Positions 1-7,709 of a stretch of DNA of 64,000 nt are shown piece by piece (the stretch's first letter is position 1; every line of letters starts with the position of its first letter). The notes under the pieces are model-generated. The model saw only the letters and a program-made list of their open reading frames with translations. It was not told where the DNA came from and ran no database searches. The position numbers and the translations under genes were made by a program. The stretch is from JAWLCQ01 sp041687095 (GTDB taxonomy: Bacteria > Planctomycetota > Phycisphaerae > SM23-33), in NCBI GenBank assembly GCA_041687095.1, contig JAWLCQ010000004.1, positions 1 to 64,000 on the forward strand. Direction: 5' to 3'.

Positions 1-78
1 GAAGCGTTCGCGGACGAGGGCGAGGTACTGGAGTGCGGGGGCGGGTTGGGGGCGGCGCGGACGGGCGGCTTTGCTCAT
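1..78 (-). CDS. N-terminal fragment of an unidentified protein
   Basis: An ATG at 78 on the minus strand opens a frame that runs off the window edge, giving 26 residues that begin MSKAARPRRPQPAP and continue ALQYLALVRERF. A GGAAA motif about 6 bases upstream could serve as a ribosome binding site. It lies downstream of the SIS-domain gene on the same strand, 64 bases after its stop, so the two may be co-transcribed. Too little is present to recognise a family. Confidence 0.4.
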   Translation of the reverse strand, partial: MSKAARPRRPQPAPALQYLALVRERF

Positions 79-142
79 GGGGGGTTTCCGGGCAGGCGGG
101 CGGGGCCTGCCGTCTGGATGGGATGGATGGCCCTTGGGGGGC

Positions 143-1039
143 TTACAGGTCCTTGACGCGGGGCTTGTACTGCTTGACCATGCGGGCGTTGTGCTCGTCC
201 CCGCCGGGGAGGTTGGCGGAGCGGAAGATCGGGGGGTCGATGCCGCGGCGGACCATCTCCGCGACGGCTTCGATGACCATGCGGTGGGCGATGTAGGCAT
301 CCACCTGCGTGGAGGTCGGGGCGACGGGCACGTCGAAGCCGGGGACGTAGAACGCCGCGTCCCCGAAGGGGTTCTGGTCGTCGATGCACAGGTCGGCGTA
401 CTCGAACACGTGCTTCTTGTTGGGGTGGCGGATGTGGTGGTCGAGGGGGAGTTTCTTCCGCCAGTCGCTGGAGGAGACGGCGATGATCTTGGCGCCGCGT
501 TTCTTGGCCTCGTCGGCGGCGTCGATGGTGGTGGGGTTCATCCCGATGTTGTGGAAGAGGATGAACAGGTCGCCCTCGGCGACCTCGTAGTAGCGGACGA
601 GGCAGCGGGCGTAACCCGTGGTGCGCTCGACATCGAGGTACTTCAGGGCCTGGCAGAGCGGGCTGATGTCGTGCCCGAAGATGGGGTTGATGTTCGCCAG
701 GCCGCCGGCCCGGAAGAACATCTCGCAGACCATCATGACCGTGTGCCCGCCCCCGCCGTAGACGTGGATCAGCCGGTCCTGCTCGCAGGCGTCGGCGATC
801 ATGGCCCCGGCCTTGGCGAGGTTGCGGGCCTGGCTCTTCTCCACGGCCGAGACGCGCTTCTGGACGTCCTGGAGGTACGCCTGCCCGAGATCGGACTTCG
901 GTGCCTTCGTGGCGCGTGGGGCCTTCGGCGTCGTCGCCTTCGCCTTCGGCGCCTTCGGCGTGGCTGCCTTCTTCGCCGTCGTCGCCTTCGGCGTTGCGCG
1001 GGCCGCGCCCGCCGTCGTCGTCGCCTTCGTCCTGGCCAT
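143..1039 (-). CDS. SIS-domain sugar-phosphate-binding protein with a histone-H1-like N-terminal tail
   Basis: A 298-residue protein. Residues about 49-298 are a SIS (sugar isomerase) fold, recognised by the glycine-rich stretch HVYGGGGHTVMM and the AKKRGAKIIAVSS strand-loop typical of phosphosugar-binding SIS domains related to the UPF0309 group. Such proteins bind or isomerise phosphosugars in the cytoplasm, but the substrate cannot be read from the sequence. Residues 1-48 are almost purely Lys, Ala, Thr and Pro (for example KATTAKKAATPKAPKAKA), resembling the C-terminal tail of histone H1 and bacterial H1-like proteins, and may bind nucleic acid. The ATG is preceded by GGAG seven bases upstream. 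The gene diverges from tssBC across a 381-base gap. The SIS call is firm; the tail's role is inference. Confidence 0.8.
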   Translation of the reverse strand: MARTKATTTAGAARATPKATTAKKAATPKAPKAKATTPKAPRATKAPKSDLGQAYLQDVQKRVSAVEKSQARNLAKAGAMIADACEQDRLIHVYGGGGHTVMMVCEMFFRAGGLANINPIFGHDISPLCQALKYLDVERTTGYARCLVRYYEVAEGDLFILFHNIGMNPTTIDAADEAKKRGAKIIAVSSSDWRKKLPLDHHIRHPNKKHVFEYADLCIDDQNPFGDAAFYVPGFDVPVAPTSTQVDAYIAHRMVIEAVAEMVRRGIDPPIFRSANLPGGDEHNARMVKQYKPRVKDL

Positions 1040-1064
1040 GCTGTCGCTCCATTCGTCAGGCCGC

Positions 1065-1116
1065 CCGGACGACTGCGGGTTCCTCGCTCAGCGCGGGCGC
1101 GCGTCCGGACGACTGC
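1065..1116. repeat. 12-base direct repeat in the SIS/tssBC divergent gap
   Basis: CCGGACGACTGC occurs at 1065-1076 and again at 1105-1116, exactly 40 bases apart, just upstream of the SIS-domain start codon. The spacing (about four helical turns) and position suit a pair of regulator-binding sites, but no regulator is known. The rest of the 1040-1420 gap holds a candidate promoter for the sheath gene and nothing else I recognise. Confidence 0.4.
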
Positions 1117-1312
1117 AATGGAGCGGGATTCTACGCCCGCCAGCGAACGGACTGCAAGAGGCTTTGCAGGGTTGCCCACGGGAGTGCCGCAGCGGATTGT
1201 GGCGGGCGGCGGGACGCGGATGGGCCGCAGAGGCGCGGAGGGGAAGGGAAGTGCGGATCGTCGTGTACGAGGCACACGGGGAGTCCTCGGGCAACGAGGG
1301 GCGTCGCGACCC

Positions 1313-1341
1313 TTGCCCCGCGCAGAGCCCCGGCGTACACT
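1313..1341 (+). promoter_or_regulatory. Candidate sigma-70-type promoter for tssBC
   Basis: TTGCCC and TACACT are separated by 17 bases, about 80 bases before the tssBC start. Both hexamers are partial matches only, so this is a weak call. Confidence 0.3.
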
Positions 1342-1420
1342 CGCTTGCGTACCGTGTGCGGGGCGAGCGGCTGCCTCCCTCCGCTGTCTCCGCGCGACCC
1401 GCAGCCGCGAGGCGCCGGCC

Positions 1421-3004
1421 ATGTCCATGAACTTCTCCTTCGACAGCCGCAGCGGACGCGGACGGATCGACGCCGCCCGGACCCCTTCGCGGACCGGGGA
1501 CGACACGCCCTTCCGCCTGCTCGTCCTCGCCGACCTCAGCGGGCGGGCGAACCGCGGAGCGGTCGAAACGGCAGCGGCCCTGGCGCAGCGGACGTGCCTG
1601 AAGGTGGACGTGGACACCCTCGACGACGCCCCGGGACGGCTGGGCGCCCGCGTCTCGGTGCCCGTGGGGGCGGGGGGAGGCTCGGCCCTCGAACTGACGT
1701 TCCACACGCTGGAGGACTTCCACCCCGACCGCATCGTCGAGCAGTGCCCCGCCCTGCAGGAGCTGCGGAACCTCCGCGGGCAGTTGGCCCACCCCGCCAC
1801 CTTCGAGTCCGCCGCCGCCCACGTCCGCGCGTGGACAGCGGGCAGCGCAACGGACAGCGTCACCCCCACAACGCCGTCGGGGGGCGTTGCAGACGAAACG
1901 CCCTCCGACGGCGTCGCGGGCGGAAGCACGACTGGCACCGACGACTTCGCCTCGCTCCTCAGCAAGCCCGCCGAGCAGGCGGGCAAGGGGACCACGCGGC
2001 CGATGTCGGGCTCGACGGGCGTCCACGCGCTGCTCCGCGACCTCGTGGCCCCCTACGTGGTCCCCTCGCCCGACCCCCAGCGGGACGACCTCATCGCCAC
2101 CGTCGACCGCGCCCTGGGCGGGCAGCTCGCGGCGATCCTGCACGACCCCCACGTCCAGCGGCTGGAAGCGGCGTGGCGGGGGGTGGAGTTCCTCGTCTCT
2201 CGCGTCGAGACCGATGAGACGCTGGAGATCTTCCTGCTCGACGTGTCCCGCGACGAGTTGGAGGCCGATCTCTGCCGCGGCCGCGACATCGCCGACACCG
2301 GCCTCTACCGCCTGGTGGTGGAGAAGACCGTCCACACCCCCGGGGCGGTCCCGTGGTCGCTGCTGGTGAGCGACGTGCGCTTCGCCCGCACGCACGAGGA
2401 TGCTCGGCTGCTGGCGCACCTGGCGTGCGTCGCCGCCGACGCCGGAGCGGCGATCCTCGCCGGGGCCGATGACTCCCACGCCGCCACCGCGTCCCTCGCC
2501 GCGCATCCCGATCCCGACACCTGGGCCGCCCCCCCCGCCCCCGACGCCTGGGACGCCCTCCGCGCCTCGCCCCTGTCCGCCCACGTCGCCCTCGCCCTGC
2601 CCCGCGTCCTCCTCCGCCGGCCGTACGGGAAGGGCAGCGACGCCATCGACGCCTTCGACTTCGACGAGTTGGGCCCGGACCGCCCGCACGAGGGATACCT
2701 GTGGGGAACCGCGTCGTTCGCGCTGGCGGAGTGCTTCGCGCGGGCGTTCCGCGACGGCGGGTGGGAGATCGCCCACGCCATCGAACCGCCCATCGAAGAC
2801 CTGCCGCTGCACGTCTTTTCCCGCGACGGGGACCGCGAAGCCCAGCCCACCGCCGAGGTCCTCCTCACCGAACGCGCCGCCGAACGCCTCGCCTCCGCCG
2901 GGCTGTGCCCGCTGCTGAGCTACCGCGGGCAGAACCGGGCCCAGTTCTTCCGCCTCCAGTCCCTGGCGAACCCGGCGTGCTTCCTGGAAGGCCGCTGGCG
3001 GTGA
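1421..3004 (+). CDS. tssBC: Fused TssB-TssC contractile sheath protein (type VI secretion-like)
   Basis: A 527-residue protein. Residues about 30-135 match TssB/VipA (FRLLVLADLSGRANR opening strand, HTLEDFHPDRI). After a Thr/Ser/Gly-rich linker (136-200) comes a TssC/VipC-like part: LLRDLVAP, the hallmark AWRGVEFLVSRVE, and a C-terminal PLLSYRGQNRAQFF segment. TssB and TssC form the contractile sheath that propels the tail tube in type VI secretion and related injection machines. Here both are one polypeptide and the TssC half (about 330 residues) is shorter than a usual TssC. I chose the ATG at 1421 because the fold starts 30 residues later; a second ATG lies two codons on. No other sheath, baseplate or tube gene is in the window, so it is isolated here or the cluster lies elsewhere. 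Confidence 0.82.
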   Translation: MSMNFSFDSRSGRGRIDAARTPSRTGDDTPFRLLVLADLSGRANRGAVETAAALAQRTCLKVDVDTLDDAPGRLGARVSVPVGAGGGSALELTFHTLEDFHPDRIVEQCPALQELRNLRGQLAHPATFESAAAHVRAWTAGSATDSVTPTTPSGGVADETPSDGVAGGSTTGTDDFASLLSKPAEQAGKGTTRPMSGSTGVHALLRDLVAPYVVPSPDPQRDDLIATVDRALGGQLAAILHDPHVQRLEAAWRGVEFLVSRVETDETLEIFLLDVSRDELEADLCRGRDIADTGLYRLVVEKTVHTPGAVPWSLLVSDVRFARTHEDARLLAHLACVAADAGAAILAGADDSHAATASLAAHPDPDTWAAPPAPDAWDALRASPLSAHVALALPRVLLRRPYGKGSDAIDAFDFDELGPDRPHEGYLWGTASFALAECFARAFRDGGWEIAHAIEPPIEDLPLHVFSRDGDREAQPTAEVLLTERAAERLASAGLCPLLSYRGQNRAQFFRLQSLANPACFLEGRWR

Positions 3005-3209
3005 CTTCCTTATAGCAGGGATGCAGGGGATGCAGGGGATTTCGGATTTGGGAGTTCGGAATTCGGATTTGCGTGGGCGGCGAGTCCGGGTCCCCTCCGC
3101 GGAGGAAGGTGCAGCGGGGATGGACGCGGATCAACGCAGATGCAGGAGAGAGGCGAGAGGGCCTGAAGTGTGTGTCACGGGTCTCCTGGCCCGCGACGGA
3201 CTTTGGAGT

Positions 3210-3227
3210 GCGGCGGTTCACCGCCGC
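3210..3227. repeat. 18-base palindromic repeat, copy 1
   Basis: GCGGCGGTTCACCGCCGC is a near-perfect hairpin with 7-8 base-pair arms. The flanks (TGGAGT before, TTTT after) are shared in inverted order with the copy at 3367-3384. Confidence 0.7.
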
Positions 3228-3366
3228 TTTTCGCAGGAGCCGGCCCGTGGCTTCGGGCTTCCTCTGTCAACCGAGCCTGCCCGGAGACGGTCCCTGGGCT
3301 TGGTCAACTATCAGGGGGACGTGTGCCGAAGGCATCTTCCGTTGGTGTTCTGACGTTGCGTGGAAA

Positions 3367-3384
3367 GCGGCGGTGAACCGCCGC
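3367..3384. repeat. 18-base palindromic repeat, copy 2 (inverted)
   Basis: GCGGCGGTGAACCGCCGC, preceded by GGAAA and followed by ACTCCA, is the inverted counterpart of the copy at 3210-3227. About 26 bases of each copy match the reverse complement of the other. Confidence 0.7.
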
Positions 3385-3748
3385 ACTCCACATGCCGCCG
3401 CGAAACGGGCGGCCGCCATGGCGCTTGCGCGGATCGCTCCCTCGTCCTCCCAAACGACGAGGGTCAGGAGACCCCCGGTGCAGGTGCGCGGGACGGTTCA
3501 GAAGAGCCCCGGCGCGGACGTTTGGAGCGCGGCGATTGGCGCGTGGCGGGAGCATCGGCCCGCTGGCGCAAATGGAACGCCCATCCCCCGCCCACGCAAA
3601 TCCGAAATCGTCCCCTATCCCCTGCATCCCCTGCATCCCCGCCTTCTCTCTATCCGCGTTCCTCTGCGTTCATCCCCGCCTCCCCGCCTCCCTCGCCGCG
3701 GCGAAAAGCCTTGCTCCCCGGCGGTGGGGAGCGTTCAATGGGGGAGGC

Positions 3749-4330
3749 ATGAAGCGCCGGGTTCGCAAGGAGATGAAGGCGACGTTGGCGGGGATGTCGG
3801 CGGAGGCGGCGGCACGGAAGTCGCGCGACGCCTGTTCGCTGCTTCTCGGCTGCGAGGAGTTTCTGCGCGCCCGCACCGTCATGCTCTACCTCTCCATGCC
3901 CCGCGAACTCGACGTCGCCCCCGCCCTCCACGCCGCCTGGGCCCAGGGCAAGCGCGTCCTCGTGCCCCGCGTGGACCTGCGGGTCCCCGAGATGATCGCC
4001 GTCGAGATCCGCTCCCTGGAAACGGACGTCGCCCCGGGGACGCTGGGCATCCTCGAACCGCTCGCCCGCGACCCCGTCGCCCCCGGGGACATCGACCTCG
4101 TCATCGTTCCGGGCCTGGCGTTCGACAATCGCGGCCGCCGCCTGGGCCGCGGGGCCGGGTTCTACGACCGCTTCCTGTCCGATCCGCACCTGCGAGCGAC
4201 GGCGTGCGGGATCGCCTTCGCCGAGCAGGTCATCGCGGCCGTGCCCGTCGACGACCACGACGTGCCCCTGCACATGCTCGTGACCGATCTCACCGTCACC
4301 CGTTTCCCCGTCCCGTGTCCGCACCCTTAG
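3749..4330 (+). CDS. fthC: 5-formyltetrahydrofolate cyclo-ligase
   Basis: A 193-residue protein of the usual family length. The enzyme uses ATP to convert 5-formyl-THF to 5,10-methenyl-THF in cytoplasmic one-carbon metabolism. The diagnostic nucleotide and folate-site motif GRRLGRGAGFYDRFL is at residues 129-143, preceded by the DIDLVIVPGLAFD strand. The N-terminus carries the basic MKRRVRKEMK helix typical of the family. The start is fixed by GGGGAGG directly upstream, and the nearby ATG at 3738 is out of frame. The L,D-transpeptidase gene follows after 19 bases, so the two are probably co-transcribed, though no functional link is evident. Confidence 0.9.
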   Translation: MKRRVRKEMKATLAGMSAEAAARKSRDACSLLLGCEEFLRARTVMLYLSMPRELDVAPALHAAWAQGKRVLVPRVDLRVPEMIAVEIRSLETDVAPGTLGILEPLARDPVAPGDIDLVIVPGLAFDNRGRRLGRGAGFYDRFLSDPHLRATACGIAFAEQVIAAVPVDDHDVPLHMLVTDLTVTRFPVPCPHP

Positions 4331-4349
4331 ACGCGAACGGAGTTTCGTC

Positions 4350-5612
4350 ATGGCCAAGGACTATATGCTGACCCGCCCGTCCCGATCCGGCCCCCGCGCC
4401 CTGCTGCTCCTGCTGGCCGCCGTCCTTGTCGCCGCCGGAGCGGGCGGCTGGGTGCTCTGGGGCCGTGACGACGCTCCCCCCGAGGGCTCGCCCACGGAGG
4501 GCGCGGCGGCGCCCGTCGGGGCGCAGGCGCCCGCGCCCGCCCCCTCCCACGCCGCCCCACCCCCCACGTCGCTCCCGGCCAAGCCCGTCACGCTCGCGCG
4601 CCCCCCCGATCCGCTCCAAACCGTCGAATCCGTCGAGGTCGCGAGCCTGATCCCCGCGCCTCCCGGCAGCGAGGAGGCCGCGTTGATCGCGGCGGCGGCG
4701 ACCCAGGCGAGGAGCGGGAACGCCGGTGCGGCGGGCACGACGGGCGGCCCCGGCGGCGAGGTCGCCCAGGCCCCCGCCGTCGCCTCCGGCCCCGCCCCCG
4801 CCCAGAGCAGCCCCGCCGCCAGGGCCGCCCTGGACCTGGCCCGGCAGCTCATGGAGAAGCAGCAGTACGTCGAGGCCCGCACCGGGCTCGCCGCCGCCTA
4901 CCGCTCCGGGGGGTTCTCCCCCGCCGACGCCGCCGAGGCCCGCAGGACCCTCGAGCAACTCGCGGAGTTCACGATCTTCTCCCCCAGCGTCCACGTGGAC
5001 GACCCGCTGGCGGTCCGCCACATCTTCCTGCCCGGGCAGCACCTGGAGGGCAAGAGCGGGCTCGTGCGGCAGATGGAACTCCGCGTGCCCTCGCAGGTCC
5101 TGCTGCAGATCAACCGCCTGCGGTCCGGGGACGGGTTCCAGGCGGGCAAGCCCTACAAGCTCCTCCGCGGGCCCTTCCACGCCGTCGTCCACAAGTCCGA
5201 GTACGCCCTGGACCTGTACCTCCGCGACGTGTTCGTGAAACGCTACCGCATCTGCATCGGGGCCCCCGCCTCCCCCACGCCCGAGGGCGCCTTCCGCCTC
5301 GTGCTGGGGGGCAAGACCCTCAAGACCGCCTACTACCCCCCCACGGGCTCGTCGATCCAGGGCAGCGTGCTCTACCCCGGGGAGGCGGAGTACCCCCTGG
5401 ACCCCGAGGGGCATAACATCAAGCTGGAAGGCCTCCCGGGCAGCGCCACGACGCTGCAGGCCGAGGACGGATACGCCATTCACGGCACGAACGATCCGGG
5501 GAGCATCGGCCAGGCCAAGAGCCTCGGATGCATCCGCATGAAAGCGGATGACATAAAGGAACTGTACGGACGTTTGTATGAGTATTGGAGCACCGTGACC
5601 ATTCGGCCGTGA
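4350..5612 (+). CDS. L,D-transpeptidase (YkuD family), membrane-anchored
   Basis: A 420-residue protein. Residues about 15-36 form a single N-terminal membrane segment (ALLLLLAAVLVAAGAGGWVL), followed by a Pro/Ala-rich spacer to about residue 150. A LysM-like stretch near 230-290 (PSQVLLQINRL, FQAGKPYKLL) precedes the catalytic YkuD domain at about 290-420. The signature HGTNDPGSIGQ with SLGCIRM is present; His378 and Cys394 are the expected catalytic pair. Such enzymes make 3-3 cross-links in peptidoglycan or attach proteins to it in the periplasm. Planctomycetes were long thought to lack a peptidoglycan wall, so together with murQ in this window it supports wall turnover. No regulatory site was seen. 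Confidence 0.9.
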   Translation: MAKDYMLTRPSRSGPRALLLLLAAVLVAAGAGGWVLWGRDDAPPEGSPTEGAAAPVGAQAPAPAPSHAAPPPTSLPAKPVTLARPPDPLQTVESVEVASLIPAPPGSEEAALIAAAATQARSGNAGAAGTTGGPGGEVAQAPAVASGPAPAQSSPAARAALDLARQLMEKQQYVEARTGLAAAYRSGGFSPADAAEARRTLEQLAEFTIFSPSVHVDDPLAVRHIFLPGQHLEGKSGLVRQMELRVPSQVLLQINRLRSGDGFQAGKPYKLLRGPFHAVVHKSEYALDLYLRDVFVKRYRICIGAPASPTPEGAFRLVLGGKTLKTAYYPPTGSSIQGSVLYPGEAEYPLDPEGHNIKLEGLPGSATTLQAEDGYAIHGTNDPGSIGQAKSLGCIRMKADDIKELYGRLYEYWSTVTIRP

Positions 5613-5683
5613 CGGTGCGGGCCCGGGCGCTGCCAGGTGGCGCGTCCGGGCGCTTTCACATCGGCCGGGGGAGAAAAGAGGAC

Positions 5684-7600
5684 ATGATGCAACGTGGGAT
5701 AATGCGGGTTTCGCGCGGCGTGGTGGCGGCGGTGGTGGTGGCGGCGGCCGGGGTGCTGTGCACCGGGGCGCTCCTGGCCCAGGACGCCCCGGAGAAGCGG
5801 AAGCCCGCGGAGTTCAACGACGCCTGGATGGGCCCGCTGTTCCTCACCAAGCTCTCCGCCGCCGCCCAGAGCGGGGCGTACGACGAGCTGAAGAAGGAGA
5901 CGGAGGCCGCCCTCCTCGCCCGCGCCGCCGCCGGGCCCGTCGACAAGCTCTCCGCCGTCAACGACCTCGTCTACGTCCTCCGCGCCTGCGAGTACCTCCC
6001 CCTGGCCCAGAAGGGCCCCGCGGGGGACAAGCTCGCCACGCTGCTGCTGGAGAACCGCGAGCTGTCCCGCCGCCTGTTCCGCGCCCTGGACATCCGCCCC
6101 AAGCCCGAGCAGGCCCTGTCGGGCCTGGGCGAACTCGTCGCCGCCGCCTCCGACGCCGTCCTCGCCAACCCCGACTTCGCCACCGCCGCCGCCACCGCCT
6201 TCCCCGAGGACTTCATCCCCAAGAACCGCAAGAAGGAATCCACCCTGGTGGAGATCTTCCAGTGGTACACCAACCCGAAGAACAAGCTGGCGTACGGCAT
6301 TGAGGAGATGCCCTGGGAACTCGCCCAGTACATCGCGGGCACCCGCGTGCCCGTCGAGGAACTCGACTGGGCGCAGAAGCGCTACGCCCGCAAGCGCAAC
6401 CCCGCCTCCTCGTACTTCGACGTGAAGTACGATGACGACCACTACGACAAGGGCACGGCCAAGAAGATCTCGCTCGTGGACTACACCCTGCCCAACCTGC
6501 TCGACAAGGGAGGCGTGTGCGTCGACCAGGCGTACTACTCCCGCGGGGTGTGCAAGTCCCTGGGCATCCCCGCCACCATCATCCGCGGCGTGGGCGCCAG
6601 CGGCATCGGCCACGCGTGGCTGGCGACGCTGGTGATGACCCGGGACGGGAAGGGAGCGATGTGGGACTGCGACACCGCCCGCTACTCGGCCCACAAGTAC
6701 TACGTCGGGGAGCTGCGGGACCCGGCGACGAACAAGACGATCCCCGACGCGGAGATGATGCTGGTGGGGATGGCGGCCCAGCTCCCCATCGAGCGCCGCG
6801 AACACGCCGACGCCGCCACCGCCCTCGCCCGCCTCGTCACCCATGCGTGCTCGGCGGGGCTGGCCCCGGACATGGCGCTGCTCAAGACCCTCGCCGAGCA
6901 GCACAACGCCGCGCCCCCCAAGGACCTCAAGCCCGTCAACCTCGACGCCCTGCCCACCGAGGGAACGGTCACCCTCCAGACCGTGGAGGACCTCGTCGCC
7001 CTCGCCGTCGACCGCAACCTCGCCCACAAGCCCGCGTGGGACCTCGTCACCGACCTCCGCAAGAAGGGCGAACTGCCCGTCGAGCACCTCGGCCGCTTCT
7101 TCGATGTCCTCGTCACCCGCACCGCCGACGCCTACCCCGACTACAGTTGCCAGATGGTCCTCACCATCGTCGCCACCATCGAAGACCCCGAGAAACGCCT
7201 CACCACCTACAAGCGGGCGTCCGAGGTCTACGGGCGGAGGCCCGACCTGGGCGGCCGCATCCTCCTCGCCGTCGGAAGACACTACGAGGAGCAGGAGGAC
7301 CTGAAGATGGCCCTCAAGACCTACCAGGCGGTGGCGACGAACAGCGTGGAGATCCCGGACCTCGTCCTCGACGCCGCCGGCCGGGTCGAGGGCATCTACC
7401 GCTCGGCGGATCAATTGAAGCTCGCCGTCCCGTTCTACTACGACCTGTACAAGAAGTCCAAGCGGCACGCGGACAAGTCGGCGTTCCGGCAGTACACGTC
7501 GTTCTACAAGCTCGGCTCGCGGCTGGCGCAGCTCCTGATCGACCTGGGCGACCCCAACGGGGCGGAGAAGATCTACAAGGAGATCGGGCGCAGCAAGTAG
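5684..7600 (+). CDS. Secreted transglutaminase-like protein
   Basis: A 638-residue protein with a signal peptide (residues about 9-32, VVAAVVVAAAGVLCTGALLA, cut near LAQ-DA). The middle carries a transglutaminase-like cysteine-protease core: KGGVCVDQA (Cys279), GIGHAWLA (His310) and WDCDTARY (Asp328 or 330) give the expected Cys-His-Asp triad in order. The C-terminal 250 residues are helical and repeat-like (YGRRPDLGGRILLAVGRHYE, LKMALKTYQAVA), suggesting TPR-type packing. A periplasmic role in processing or cross-linking a peptide substrate is likely, but the substrate is unknown. The first of two adjacent ATGs was taken as start, with AGAAAAGAGGA upstream. The gene is convergent with the UroD-like gene. 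Confidence 0.72.
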   Translation: MMQRGIMRVSRGVVAAVVVAAAGVLCTGALLAQDAPEKRKPAEFNDAWMGPLFLTKLSAAAQSGAYDELKKETEAALLARAAAGPVDKLSAVNDLVYVLRACEYLPLAQKGPAGDKLATLLLENRELSRRLFRALDIRPKPEQALSGLGELVAAASDAVLANPDFATAAATAFPEDFIPKNRKKESTLVEIFQWYTNPKNKLAYGIEEMPWELAQYIAGTRVPVEELDWAQKRYARKRNPASSYFDVKYDDDHYDKGTAKKISLVDYTLPNLLDKGGVCVDQAYYSRGVCKSLGIPATIIRGVGASGIGHAWLATLVMTRDGKGAMWDCDTARYSAHKYYVGELRDPATNKTIPDAEMMLVGMAAQLPIERREHADAATALARLVTHACSAGLAPDMALLKTLAEQHNAAPPKDLKPVNLDALPTEGTVTLQTVEDLVALAVDRNLAHKPAWDLVTDLRKKGELPVEHLGRFFDVLVTRTADAYPDYSCQMVLTIVATIEDPEKRLTTYKRASEVYGRRPDLGGRILLAVGRHYEEQEDLKMALKTYQAVATNSVEIPDLVLDAAGRVEGIYRSADQLKLAVPFYYDLYKKSKRHADKSAFRQYTSFYKLGSRLAQLLIDLGDPNGAEKIYKEIGRSK

Positions 7601-7640
7601 CCCGCCCCCCGCGCCGTTGCCGCGTCGCGGTCACGGGTGC

Positions 7641-7665
7641 CACGGCTGCGCTGTTCGCAGCCGTG
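7641..7665. repeat. Palindromic hairpin between convergent genes
   Basis: CACGGCTGCG and CGCAGCCGTG form a perfect 10-base-pair stem with a 5-base loop. About 34 bases including the flanks recur, inverted, inside the UroD-like gene near 8293-8330. It lies between two convergent genes and could stop transcription from either side, but no T-run follows, so I list it as a dispersed repeat. Confidence 0.7.
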
Positions 7666-7709
7666 CTCGCACGAGCGCGCGGCGGAGCATGGGTTCTGTG
7701 GACCCGCCG

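Larger units (their letters stand above)
3005..3748. repeat. Gene-free gap built from nested inverted repeats
   Basis: No convincing gene. The left side has a 9-base array (ATGCAGGGG repeated, about 3016-3041) followed by TTCGGATTTG units and CGTGGGCGG. The right side carries the same blocks inverted: CCGCCCACGCAAATCCGAAA near 3587-3606, then ATCCCCTGC repeated up to about 3645. Inside this pair lies a second inverted pair, the palindromes at 3210-3227 and 3367-3384 with shared flanks. A degenerate GGGGATgnACGCnGAT block (about 3116-3145) has an inverted relative near 3645-3682. A small hairpin CCCTCGTC/GACGAGGG sits at 3439-3463. The arrangement looks like layered insertions of short mobile repeats. 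Confidence 0.7.

Noticed and set aside
71..1420. A 450-residue N-terminal extension of the sheath protein
   Set aside because: It would run antisense through the entire SIS-domain gene; the TssB fold begins about 30 residues after ATG 1421.
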